Shown here: positions 10,048 to 21,913 of the stretch, piece by piece
How positions within the stretch are numbered: the first letter of the stretch is position 1
Layout: each line of letters begins with the position of its first letter
Source: Diphasiastrum complanatum
Lineage: Eukaryota; Streptophyta; Lycopodiopsida; Lycopodiales; Lycopodiaceae
Assembly (NCBI GenBank): GCA_029204225.1
Contig: MU831977.1
Span: 29,495 to 93,494, forward strand
Reading direction: 5' to 3'
Length of the DNA stretch: 64,000 nucleotides
The notes under the pieces: generated by a model
Databases searched by the model: none
What the model was told of the DNA's origin: nothing
Seen by the model: only the letters and a program-made list of their open reading frames with translations
Position numbers and translations under genes: made by a program

Positions 10048-13000
10048 GGACTCTTATACAGCCTATTATTAGATATAAAATGTAATCAAGTTTAGATATC
10101 AAAGAAAAAAACTTAAGACAAATGTGTAGAAACCTCAAGATTGCCAATTTGCTCCAAAGAATCTATCTCCTCACTATGGAATGATGGATTGTATGTACAA
10201 TAAGCTCTTTCCCACTTCAAGTTAGGTGAAAATCCAGAATGTAATAAGGAATATGATTGACCATTTTTGCCCTAATTTGTCAATCTTATCTAACCCTAGA
10301 GTTTTGTCAAGTTGGTGGCAAGGGTTGGTTATCCACCTCCATGATTCAAGGAATTTGGCCCTATAGCTTAGGAATTATGACTAAACAAGCCTAACCTAGC
10401 AAGGTTAGCAGCAAAATTTTCCACAGTACCTAAAGGGTCAATACGGTTTTTACCATAATCCATGTAGATTTTTATCCAATGTAAGATATCCAAGAGATCA
10501 ATTATACAGAGCACTTTATCTTCTAGTCCAGCAGCATTACAAGTAGCACGATCAATTTCAATAATAAAGCTATGCAACATCATAGCTCTTTTTATACAAC
10601 AGATCAGAGTTTGTATAAATCAATTAGGAGGAGGAAGGGACTCTCCGTAACCAAGATCAACAACATCTTGAAACCAACCTGAGGACTAAACCATGAAAAA
10701 AAGCCTTTGTTAGCCTATGAATCCACGTAAGGTAAAGGTCTGATACTATCCCGACCAAAGGATAGTCGGATTTACACCTCAAGGATGCACATAGAGAGAT
10801 TAACGAAACATAGCTCCTCTTGCCAAAGCAAGAGCAAACCTTTTAAAACCTTTATTCATAACCCAACAAAGTAAAACATAGCTGAAAGCATATAGTACTT
10901 CAAAGAAAGAAAGCACCGTATAGCGAAACAAATTTCAAGACATCCAGCTGGTACCTGCCACCATCCCACCACACAAAACCGTGCAAGTTAGCACAATGAG
11001 GAAGACGTGTGTCAACGCTGAATGTCAGTTGTTATCCATGTCCAAAATAAGTTTAGCAGCTTAACAACTTAAAATATTTGATAATAAAATGCAATTCAAT
11101 CTTCCCTATATAACACATAGTTATTAGCGATAGGCTTTCTCATATTATCACTGTATCAGGGCATTCCGCCATGCTGATAAGTCTTATGGTAGTCCATATC
11201 CATTTATAATGTGAACACTAATGTATTTGAAAAACAACTACATTATAAAAGTTGCAATTTGCAAACGAGAGATAGCATGGAACGACACTCAGATATGGAA
11301 CAAATCCATGCCATACCAATATCTGAACCCATAATGGGCATAGTACTATTTTCGAAACTCTTGAGCATATCCATGCTTTCCAAGAGTACGCCGGCTATCC
11401 CCAGTTTCATAAAATTTTAGAATTCTGAATCTTTTTATTATACTATTACCAATACGTGTTTTAGCCAAGTACTTTTACCCTAACATTTGCGTTTGGATTA
11501 GGGCAAATCCGTGCCATACCAATCCCTACAAATGTGGCGATCCCTTGTACAAATCCATGTACCTTAAGGGCGCGTAGGTTATTAATACTTGTATTTTTGT
11601 ACTTAGAAATAAATTTCTTGTAGAGCAAACAACAATGTCACCAACTATGTAAACTAAGTTTATATATGGCTACTTATCATTGCTAAATGAGAGGCATAGA
11701 TACTCTGCACTATTCTTGTTATAGATGTAAGTCACCACCATTTTCTATAACCATTCGTAAACGTAACTGTTTCAATTATATACACCATTACCTTTTCATA
11801 AACTGATACACAAAGCAAAGTACTGCAAAGCTTACCTGAATCGATATTGCGTGAGAATCTTGTGAAGAATCCATATTTGCTCGTAAGATACTTCTTTCAG
11901 AGACTGGTAATAGAAGTTTCTCGAGTCTAGTTTTTGCCACAACAATAATGGCATAAAAAGCATTGCCACTCGTACAACGTTTACATTATACAACGAATAC
12001 TCTGCTTATGTTTTAAGTAGAAAGAGATTGGGATAGCCTTGCTGAAGATGATTTTTAGAATGCATACCTGTGTGTCAGCATATTCCGAATCCAGTATTGG
12101 AATCAAAATGCAATTTTGTAGTAGTAGACTCTGTATAAAGCAAGAGACATATTGCATTCGCTTTACCATTACATATCGTTTATCATAAATCATGCCTCAT
12201 GTGATAATTATACACACTATGGTAGCTCGTTGGTAGTCAGCTTTGTATCCATTCATTCATTAAAAGGGTAGGTATGTGAAAATACAATAATAATAGTGTG
12301 GTCATCGTTGACCTCTCAACGATGAAGTGCCACATAACTAAGTAAACAGAGGTTCCATTGCTAAGGTATTATGATCGTAAGGTCATCTCTGCTCAGCGTT
12401 TTGTTCATTATCCCAAATGCATACCAATCAAGCTACCAATGCGGTGGTTGCATAGAGCAATCAACACACTATTGGCACCTTCTCAACGTGTGATTTCTCA
12501 CATATTTGCTACATAAAGCATGCTATTCAAGCCACATATCACATGAAAAGTGTGAGGTTACAAGTAGCAGTAGCGCGCTGCCAGCGCACTATCAATCTGT
12601 AGTTTTCCACGTAAAAAGTATTATTCAAAATAGTATTGACTAAAATGGTGTACAATAGGTGCCTTTTTATCTTTGGGGTGGCCCTTGCCCCTTGCTTCCT
12701 ATTGGCTACTTGCAAGGAGGTGGGATTGAAATCCACACCTTATTACTATTTTAATCACACAGCCCAAAGTCTAGTTTATTCTAAAATAGATTATGTACAA
12801 CTGCTCATTGGTCCATGGTCTTACGCATGCAGGATGCCACGACCCTCGTAGCTTATTGGAATGTTGGCCTCAAGGAATCTACCAACAACAGGCAGCCTAT
12901 TAGGCCTGCACAGTCTCTCTCTTTTTGTTTTCTGGGGAAGAAGTAAGCGTACCTCCCTCTCCATATCTTTATGATGATTGAATTTGGATGTGACAGGATG

Positions 13001-13560
13001 AGGGAAGGTTGCGCCTCCCAAGAATTCAAAAGAAAAACAAACACTAAAGCTATAAGCCATAAAACTTAGAAATTTAGCTTTCAAGCCCATAACTATATTT
13101 ATTTAAAACATAGTTTCTAAGTTATGAACTTCAAAGTTGAACTTAATCATGCTTATAAGATTGAATCAAAAGACTTTCTTGTTGAACTGTCCTTTTTGGT
13201 CGTACCTCTCCCTTCCTCCCTCTCTATACCTGCAAATCTTCAAAGGAGAGGAGAGAGCTGTGGTACTTAGGAGTTGTAGGTGGGGGAAGGGGCCTTAGCT
13301 AAATATAATAATTCCTTGAGGTCCATGGGCCATGTGGCACCACTTTATGGCCCAAATGGTATGCAAGGCCTAGAAGGGACAAATGGGGCCTTTCTTGGGC
13401 TTCACCACTCCTTTTTGAATGAGGAGGAAAGGAGCTTGGGGGAGGGGGAGGATGGCAGCTGGTGGGGAGTAGCAGGTCTGGGACCACTTTGTCCCCCACG
13501 TGACATTGAGGATTCAAAATTATGTAGATAGTTTATCTTTTCATGTTATGACTCTTGATA
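10048..13560. other. 3.5 kb with no supported gene
   Basis: AT-rich sequence on both strands. Frames above 60 codons here (for example 12821-13090 minus and 13280-13531 plus) show no domain, repeat-family match or splice context. The only structure I noted is a short perfect hairpin at 12302-12325. Confidence 0.4.
12302..12325. repeat. Perfect hairpin, 10-bp stem, 4-nt loop
   Basis: TCATCGTTGA, loop CCTC, TCAACGATGA. It lies in non-coding DNA; the function is unknown and it may be chance. Confidence 0.8.
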
Positions 13561-13883
13561 AGGTAGGTTTAATCCTAGGTAAAGAGTGGTTTAAGGCTAG
13601 AATAGCCCTTAAAGAAAGATTATGTTTCTCATAGTATATATTTCTTGCATAATGGCTCTATGGTTTGTCTTAGGTGATGAGCCTGATCTACCTTTTGTAA
13701 CTGCTCATGAACCTAATCAATGTACTTTGAATTCTGAATATCATTTATCTTTATGTTATTTGAAAGATGAATTGTACATGGATGCTTTTAGTATTCATAA
13801 TTTCAATGTTGATGTTTTGTCTTTCCCTAAAGCATTAGCCTTTTTGATGTTAATCTAGAATCTTCACATGAGGGCAAAATCTT

Positions 13884-15196
13884 TGAGAAAATATGCGACG
13901 TTCATGTCAGTGATCCTGAGTTGCCTGACCATGTATTTAATGTACAGTTGTTATTCTGTCATCGTAGTTCAATTACTCCCTGAGTGCGACAAAGTACTTA
14001 GTTAGATGACAAACATTGATTATAGTCAGATACAAGGATGCAGTGTATAAATACATCTTCCTCATGCATTCTCCACAACGCTCCATCCATGAGACGAATG
14101 ATTTTGTGCCTCCAAGTTATGCCACCATTCTGGTGATAACTTATTGTTGTGCTTTAGTATAATATAACAGCAATACGCTTTTCTATTTGTGTATAACGTA
14201 GATGAATGCTTATTGTGATTTGAATGCACTTCACTTCTGCTTGATCATGCTCGTTTACTCACTTTGATCAAAACATGGATGTCTACGACTCCTCAGTTTC
14301 TGATCAGACGATGGCCGTCTTTGACGCCTGAGAAACTTGCATTGTCACACTGCTTTATCACTTTGATATTCTGATATGAACTTCTTTGAAAGATCCATTT
14401 GCAGTAATATCACACACCATATCTAATCTCTTTGGCGGACTGTACTCATTCATCCATTTGTTTTTAAGTATGAATTGATTTCTTAAGATCCTGTTGGGCA
14501 GAGCGCTTGAGCTATGACTATAACTTAGCATTTACATTCTTTTAGATTTTTCTTGCACGTAGCAGCCCATAATAATGGGAGAGTCCTTCCGCAGCTATTT
14601 TCTTCTCTCTTCTCCATTCGTGTTATACCGCCCTATCAACAACGGCTCCACGCCATCTCTTTGTACACTCATCTACACAGATGTAAATTGTATATAGATA
14701 ACTATTGTAATCTAATCAATTATGTTGATCATGAGACAAACACTATAGATGCTTTCATGCATCGATTTTTTCTTCAAGCTGATTGTCAGTAATAATCTCA
14801 TAGCTTTCACAGAGCGGAGTTAGCTTCCTGAGCACGCGATTTTTTCTGCTACTATCTTGTGCTCATAGCATCAAACTGACGTGTATTTCTATACACTAAT
14901 CTGAATCAATCAATGCCTTTTATTGCGTTCAGAGTTCTTTTCAGGATTGTATGTTTTGCTACAACGTCTTCTTGTTTGACATTCTTATTGTTTTGTCTGA
15001 TTGTCTGCTTTTCTGCTTCCACAAACAACTGCAAAATTAAAGCTCTACTTTAATCTTGTGTTCGCCTACTACTATAGTAGTGCATGCACCAAGGGAAATT
15101 AGTTGAACATGGCCTTCACGTAGTAGTAGAATTGTCCCGATCGATTGTTCAACCAGCCCGATCTGTCGTCAAACCCCATCAAACCATTCCCCAGCA
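13884..15196 (+). repeat. 5' LTR (about 1.3 kb) of the copia element at 15.4 kb
   Basis: The right boundary is fixed by CA at 15195-15196, directly before a primer binding site. The left boundary (TGAGAAAATATG at 13884) is inferred from where similarity to an inverted copy at 42234-42565 starts. A TATAAATA box at 14046-14053 fits an LTR promoter. The inverted copy covers only the first 330 bp, and no 3' LTR of this element is present, so the length is provisional. Confidence 0.6.
14046..14053 (+). promoter_or_regulatory. TATA box in copia LTR
   Basis: TATAAATA lies about 160 bp into the LTR. The equivalent bases are kept in the inverted copy near 42400, which supports a role in the LTR. Confidence 0.5.
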
Positions 15197-15208
15197 TGGT
15201 ATTAGAGC
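15197..15208 (+). other. Primer binding site, tRNA-iMet type
   Basis: TGGTATTAGAGC, one base away from the common plant copia site TGGTATCAGAGC. It directly follows the CA end of the LTR and precedes gag by 180 bp. Confidence 0.75.
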
Positions 15209-15387
15209 ATATTTGATTCCTAATCTGATACATCGTATTAGAAGCGATTATATCTCAGAGCTATTTCTATAACCTGATAAGCTTCCCACATAACTTGATT
15301 CTATAAGCTTTCTTGTTTTGTAAGTTGCACTAGATTTTCATTCTTAAGTCACTAATAGTTATTACTATCACTTAGACTAACTTTCAT

Positions 15388-18300
15388 ATGGATTTCCAAG
15401 GGAAAGCCAGTCCCATTATGGAAAAGCTTGATGGAGCCAATTATCATCTGTGGAAATTTAAGATGAAAATTGTGCTAATGGCTAAGGAATTGTATGATGT
15501 TGTCATATAGTTACAGAGGCAAGACCCGAAGCCGACGACGTTACAATCTCCCGATGGAAGCTAAAGGATGGCAAAGCTTTTGCACTGATCATCCTCATCA
15601 TATCAGACATGCAAATCGGCCATGTGTCTGGACCTCTAAGAAAGTCTGGGACATCTTGAGCACCTTGTATGAAGTGCACGACGTAGCTTCTAGGCTACAT
15701 CTCAAGAGAAAGTTCTTCTTCCTCAAGATGACCAATGGTGATTCCCTACAGAAGCACATTAACCAGTTTGAGATCCTGCTGAAGCAGATGGACACTGTCG
15801 GATTAGTCATAGATGATCAAGACATAGTAATGACATTGCTTTGAAGCTTGCCAAGCTCATACGACATTGCTTTCAAGAGTCATCACAATGTTGTTGCAGG
15901 AAGACATCAGAAGGAATGAACACTCCAGTTCCTCAATTGTCGACTCTCACACCTTATACACCAACAAAGGCTCGACTAAGCAGAAGAAGAAAGGCCCGAT
16001 GCCATCAAAGCAAAGCCAAAATCTGACACAACGTCAAGAGCAATCGAACCTGCCAACAAGGAAGAAGCTGTTTTGCAGATACTGCAAACAAACCAACCAC
16101 AAGACTCGTGATCGTCGCCGCATACTACAAGCAAAGAAAAATAGCAAAGGTCAATCGAATCAAATGGCGAATGCAACTGTAGAAGAACCTTAGCCTAACC
16201 AAGAAGCGGATCATGATGCATCATGACTAGATATCAAGAAACATCCAACGATGGCTACTAGTTTCTGGATTTTGGAGCCACACAGCACATGACTAGTCAT
16301 ATCGGTTGCTTTGAGTCCTATACACCTTAAAGTACCAAAAGATATGTTCACCTGTGCGACAATAGAACAGACACATGCTATCAAAGGTGAAGGTACAGTA
16401 AGATTGAGCTTTGCAAATGATCAATCCAAACTACTTTCTAATCTCCTACATGTACCAAATCTTTAAACAAATTTGCTCTCTATAAGCAGAATTACAGATT
16501 TAGGACATAAAGTAGAATTCAAATCTGATCAATATAAAGTAGTTGATAGGACAAGCAAGATCCTAGCATTTGGAAAGAGACATGACTTGTACAGATTAAG
16601 TCATTGCTTATCTGTCTCTAGTCAGGCTCTTAATACTTTTGTAAAAATCAGTAAAAGTTTATTTTGGCATTATAGACTTGGTCATTTGAATCATGCTCTT
16701 TTATTGCATATGTCTAAGCAATCCATTGTTCTTGATCTTGGCTGTCCAGATAGGAAAGTCAAATCACCTGTCTGTCAAGATTGTTTAGTCGGTAAGCAGG
16801 CTAGGAAACCATTTAGACCAAGCCATCATCATCTTGCAAGAGAATTATTAGATGTTGTACATACAGACATTTGTGGCGCAATGCAGAATCCTTCACTGAA
16901 GGATGCAAAGTATTTCATCACTCTCATTGATGAATTTTCTAGAAGAACTATGGTGTGCTTTATCAAGAAGAAATTTGAAACTTTCAATTGCTTTAAAATC
17001 TTCAAGGGGCAAAAAAAGAAAGAGATTGGTAAGAAGATAAAAGCCTTGAGGTCCGACAATGGTGGAGAGTATATCTCTACTGAATTCAAGGAGTACTGCC
17101 AGAGCCAAGACATTGAGCAATAGTTTATCACTCCCTATTTGCCTCAGTCAAACAGCTTGGCTGAGAGGAAGAATCATATAGCTAAATGCATCACAACACA
17201 TGCATCTTTGCCAAAGAGCTTCTGGGTTGAAGCTGTCTCCACTTAAAAAACTTCGAGTTTTCAGATGCATCACCTATGCACAGATCCGAAGGAGACAAGG
17301 AAAAAATTCGACTCCAAAGTCTCAAGACCATCCTAATCGGATATACTTCCTCTAACAACAATTACAAGCTCTACGACCCCGATAGCCAACAAATTTTATT
17401 CAACAGGGATACAATCTTTATTGAGGATCAGTTCAATGACTTCAAAGGCAAAGGCAAAGTTCCATGCAAACCTTTGATGTCTGCCATCGACACGACAATT
17501 CGAGCCATTGGCTCAAGCATGCCCATAGTCGATCGACTACTCGACAATGAGTCAGACAAATAAGTTGTTGTTACTCAGCAATGACAAGTCCAAGGATTGG
17601 ATCATTAGTCGATGCCACCTCCAAGAAGATCAAGTCGAGTGCACACATATCCCACGAGGTATATTCATGATCTGCCTATCTTTTAATGCAAAAATTGACT
17701 ATTGTCAAAGAGGCACTTAGCCAACCAGACTCCAATCTCTGGAGAGAAGCAATGGACAGAGAGTATTCCTCTCTAATCGAGAACAAGACATGGTCATTAG
17801 TCGAACCTCCTATTGGCAACAATCTTATCGATTGCAAATGGGTCTTTAAGATTAAGTACAATGCCAATGGAGCTATTCATAGAAGGAAGGCCTGATTAGT
17901 AGTTCGAGGATTTGCTTAGATCCCCAACATCGACTACAACAAGACTTTCAGTCTAGTAGTTAAGCACTCATTGATCCGAACTCTCCTATCGTATGTTGTA
18001 GCACCCGACCTCGAAGTACATCAGCTCAATGTACAAACAACTTCTCTCAATGGAGTCATTGAAGAAGACATCTACATGCTACAGCCCAAAGGAAACATTC
18101 TCGAAGCTATGAAACATCATGTTTTTAAGTTCCATAAAGCACTTTATGGCTTGAAGCAATCAGCAAGAGCTTGGTTTCAACACATTCCTGATCCAACACG
18201 GTTTTCAACCAAGCACTGTCGATTGCAATGTTTATTTCAAGTCAGTGCAACATTCCTTCATCATCACCTTGCAAGTCGATGACACATTGCTTTTTAGCAA

Positions 18301-18748
18301 TAGTACCAATATGGTGAAGGATGCTAACAGATGTTGTCTTCCGAATTTGACATGAGCGATCTGTTCTAAGCTCACTATTGTCTGGGCATTCAAATCCATA
18401 TAGACAAAGCGAGATGGTTGATTTATATCACTCAACAAAGAAATCTTCACAATACGCTTATCAGATATAATCTGATCAATTGTAAACTATCTCACTCACT
18501 GATGGATCCAGGCCTACGATTGTCGAAGGACCAATGTCCTCAGACCAAGCAAGAAGAGGAGCAGATGAGAGAGTATCCTTACCAATCGATACCTGGATCT
18601 CTCGTGTATGCAATGGTCTGCACAAGACCTTGATATTGCTTTTGCAGTCAGCTCACTCTGCCGATTCATGGCTAATCCTGGCATCACCAATTGGAAGGCT
18701 CTTATAAGAGTCATGAGATACATTTTGGATGTAGAGCTAATCAATTGA
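15388..18748 (+). pseudogene. Ty1/copia gag-pol, heavily mutated
   Basis: The copia domain order is readable in three frames. Gag starts at ATG 15388 (KLDGANYHLWKFKMK) with stops from 15508 on. The zinc knuckle near 16070 (CRYCKQTNHKTRDR) has lost its last Cys. A protease-like GATQHMT region is near 16275. The pre-integrase HHCC domain (HYRLGHLNH, then CQDC) is at 16670-16790. The integrase core (VVHTDICG, LRSDNGGEY) is at 16850-17075, followed by a stop at 17121. Reverse transcriptase pieces (DCKWVFKIKYN, ALYGLKQSARAW) are at 17700-18180. The RNase H start (RFMANPGITNWKAL) fades at about 18748. The 3' end and 3' LTR are missing. The element is dead. Confidence 0.88.
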
Positions 18749-19400
18749 GCCAATCCTGTAGGATAAGAGAGCCATTGAATGAGTTGTTTTATTGTTAAGT
18801 TTGAATCAAACTTTACTATTAGAGGTGATGAATTAAATTTTTAAATAGAGGAAAGATTTTTTTTTCTTTTATGATTGTGCAAGAGCCAAGAAATTTTGTG
18901 ATTGTTATCTACTAAATAATTAAATTAAAGTTTCTTGTCTTTAATCATATATAATTGCTACATTATAATGAAGATTTCTTCACAAGATAATAAAAGCTAA
19001 TTGTTTGTTACATATTGGTCCATTTTTTTGTTAGACCATTTGATAGCTTATGCTTAAAAACTAGAGGCACACAAATTGAAACTAGACATTTTTCATATTG
19101 TTAGTAATTTGATGCTCACATATTTAATTAAAAAACTTGAGCTCTATGGTTTTTTGGTAAGCCTTTGTCTAAATTTAGGTTGTCGTCATTTTTGACTATT
19201 TTTGTTGAAAGTTTCATTATTTCATTGTTTTAATTTCTTGTTTCATTTTAAGTAGCATTTTCTACATTAAATTATATAAATGCATATCTTACATTCGTGC
19301 ATGATGAATATTGTGACTTACTAAGTTCTTGGATAAGATTCATGACAATGAATTAAGGTCTATATATATTGCAATCAAAAGATAATCTTTTGCTTACTTC
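18749..19400. other. AT-rich spacer, no gene seen
   Basis: Low-complexity AT-rich sequence between two copia remnants, without a recognisable frame or terminal repeat. Confidence 0.4.
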
Positions 19401-19740
19401 TTTTGATGAGCCTACTTGCATAGAGAATGCAAGATGAAGAATGGATGTAGACTTTGGAGGTTAGTATGAAGAACAATACATGGACATTGGTGAAGCTATC
19501 CAAGGACGAGAAGGTAATTGGTGCAAATGAACCTTCAAGTAAAGACAAACCAAGATGGATAAATCAATACGTACAGAGAAAGGTTTGTGGAGAAAGGATA
19601 TGCTCAAAAACATTGATTGATTATGGTGAGACCTTTGCTCCCGTGGCAAAGATGGAAGCATTCGAATCCTTAATTTAGTTGCTACACTTTATGGATGGGA
19701 TTTTTGGTAATGCATTCATGGATGGTGATTTTGAAGATAA
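19400..19740 (+). pseudogene. Ty1/copia reverse transcriptase N-terminal fragment
   Basis: The reading KNNTWTLVKLSKDEKVIG followed by DYGETFAPVAKMEAFESL and NAFMDG is the copia RT start with the linker shortened and a stop at 19676. It is an isolated fragment without flanking domains and looks like a different lineage from the element at 15.4 kb. Confidence 0.75.
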
Positions 19741-19831
19741 GTCAGTTAGAATTAAAGTAGAACTACTGTGTTACTGTACTGTGGGTCCTCTTAGTGGATA
19801 AGGATTAGTTGGCCTCTCCACGAGGCGAGTC

Positions 19832-19851
19832 GACGGGACACATGTCCCGTC
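19832..19851. repeat. Short hairpin, 9-bp stem, 2-nt loop
   Basis: GACGGGACA, CA, TGTCCCGTC, in a locally GC-richer patch (19780-19880) that may be part of an LTR. Confidence 0.8.
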
Positions 19852-20099
19852 AACGGCAACCTGGGCCATGCATGGGCTGCCATAGTGAAGAACTATATGT
19901 ACAATGTATTTTGGTTTTGAGAAATACAGTTGCTACGTGAATAAGTGCCGGATCAAAACAATTGACGAGTTGTTTTATTTTTATAGGATTTTTTGAGTAT
20001 TTATAGTTTCAGGATCCTCATTACAAAGTGGGTTTCCATTGGAGCTTTGAAATTCGAAATTCTTCCTTAATGTGGATCCTAAAATTTTGACCTTCAAAT

Positions 20100-20634
20100 T
20101 TAAAATATTAGTAAATATAATATGATTATCTTTTGATAATGCTTTGGTGAATTGATTTGCTGCCATAAAATTTGTCTTGCAATAACTAAGTGAAACTTTC
20201 TTTCTTTAATGACTGATCCAGTGGTAGTCATTTGCTCCATAAAATTCTTGAATTTATCAAGATGGGTTGAAATAGAGTCAGCTTCAGACATTTTGAGGGT
20301 GAAACATTTCTTTCTCAAATGGAGTTTGGACGTAACATCTCTTATGTCATAAAGAATAGTTAGGACGTCGCAAGCATCCTAAGCAGTTTGGGCTGATATG
20401 ATATGACTGATCTGAAAGTCCTTGATATTGAGAGTGATCATGGTAAAAGCCTTTTTAGTCTCTTTATCTCCATTTAGTGATGCTAGCCACATTGACTTTT
20501 GGCTTGATCTCACTGCCTTCAACGATGTCCCACAGTTCTTTTGCAAGTAGTATGACCTTCATTTGGAATTTTCAGAGGTGGTAATTAATTCCATTGAGCT
20601 TCTCAATGAAAGATGAACTAGAACTAAAATTCAT
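20100..20634 (-). pseudogene. Ty1/copia gag fragment, minus strand
   Basis: Reading from ATG 20634 leftward gives copia gag: IEKLNGINYHL, a stop in place of Trp, then KFQMKVILLAKELWDIVEG, ITLNIKDFQISHII, LYDIRDVTSKLHLRKKCFTL and FKNFMEQMTTTGSVI. It is cut at about 20100 before the zinc knuckle. A primer site at 20772-20761 lies upstream in the right place. This is the 5' end of a separate minus-strand element with its pol missing. Confidence 0.82.
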
Positions 20635-20760
20635 CTTGGAGAGGAGAGGTCATTGAAAACAGTGATGTCAAATACTATCTATCTACGCACTTCCAAGTGA
20701 TGTCTTAGTAGAAATGAGACAACGAGTAACCTACTCAAAGTGTCGATTACAGAACCACAA

Positions 20761-20772
20761 GCTCTGATACCA
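20761..20772 (-). other. Primer binding site, tRNA-iMet type
   Basis: On the minus strand this reads TGGTATCAGAGC, the standard plant copia primer site, 127 bp upstream of the gag ATG at 20634. Confidence 0.85.
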
Positions 20773-21190
20773 TGTCAGAATAATTGATGGTTGATGGCAG
20801 AATGATCGGATGTCTAAAGGAGAAGCTCTAGATTGATTCACTCAAAGATGAATACTTTGAGTTACTAGCAATGGAATGTGATAATGCGAGTTGTAGTTCG
20901 ATTGGTAGTGTGTTAGATAGCTAGTAAGATTGAAGAGAGATTTAATCAATACATCAATGCAAGAACAAACTGTAGTGTGAGACAAAATTGCCCTCTTGAT
21001 TGAAATAAGATTGATCTAAATAGATCAGAGTATAGAATGTGTGAAGCGTGTACTTTTGATTGTGCTAATTTTCAAAAAGGCTTCACATTGATCATTGATT
21101 CTTGATTCTATCTTATTGATCTATCTACTTATATGTACAGTTGAATGATCATTGTAGATTAGTGACTAAGTACAAAGTATTTCTTGTGAT
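20773..21190 (-). repeat. 5' LTR of the minus-strand copia fragment (outer boundary uncertain)
   Basis: On the plus strand it begins TGTCAGAATAAT, directly abutting the primer site, so the inner end is secure. The outer end is set only by the start of a Ty3/gypsy integrase fragment. A TATATGTA-like box lies near 21130. No second LTR copy was found. Confidence 0.5.
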
Positions 21191-21222
21191 TTGTCATGTG
21201 AGAGCTTGGTCCACTTGATGCC

Positions 21223-21620
21223 TTGTTATTTAAACGATACTGCTTGAAACTAGAAATGTTGGAAACCACTATTTCTCATAAGATAGTGGAAGCCAGTCGG
21301 TCGGATTGGGAGTTCAAATTACATGCCGCTTTATGGGCGTATCGAACAACACCCAAAAAGGCCACTAGCACGACACCATTCCAACTCACGTATGGACAAG
21401 AGGTCGTGATGCTTGTAGAATTCTACGTCCCATCTTTACGGGTAGCCTACAATTTGAAACTAGACGAAAGTTAGATCCTTGCCCATAGGCTTTGCGAAAC
21501 AAGAGTCATTAGTGTGCACGCACAACAAGTGCACAAAAGATGTCAACAAGATTGGCATGACTGGTAGTGAACGGGAGTAGATTACGGCGATATCATGAGC
21601 CCTGCTATTCCTTAGACATG
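21223..21620 (+). pseudogene. Ty3/gypsy integrase C-terminal fragment
   Basis: The integrase joins element DNA into the genome. The frame shows the Ty3 pattern WEFKLHAALWAYRTTPKKAT, then TTPFQLTYGQEVV and VEFYVPSLRVA, with a stop at 21472-21474 and a further reading AHRLCETRV and QQDWHDW. The catalytic D,D,E part, RT and RNase H are absent to the left, where copia DNA begins. It is in the same orientation as, and 300 bp upstream of, the unknown large ORF that follows, so it may be the pol end of the same element. Confidence 0.82.
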
Positions 21621-21913
21621 TACTGATTGATTGTGTGTTATGTGTGTGTGCATGCATGTCAGTAATTTCTATCGTTTTATGATAATGTTCATTTTTTTAA
21701 TTCATTTTTTGCACCCTTTTCTGTTGAATTGCCTGCATGTCTAACAATCAATACTTCATACAATAGTTTAGGTCTGAATTCTCGCAAACCTACCTCACTT
21801 CTATCACTATTGTACAGGTTCCAAATAACAGTGTGCATGACCAGTGATAATCATGTCCCAAAATAGTAATTATCTTACGGTTTGAAGCTAGCATCACTTA
21901 TTCTTGCAATCAA

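Noticed and set aside
13280-13531. Frames on both strands over a G-rich patch
   Set aside because: Low-complexity composition keeps both strands open; no family or splice context.
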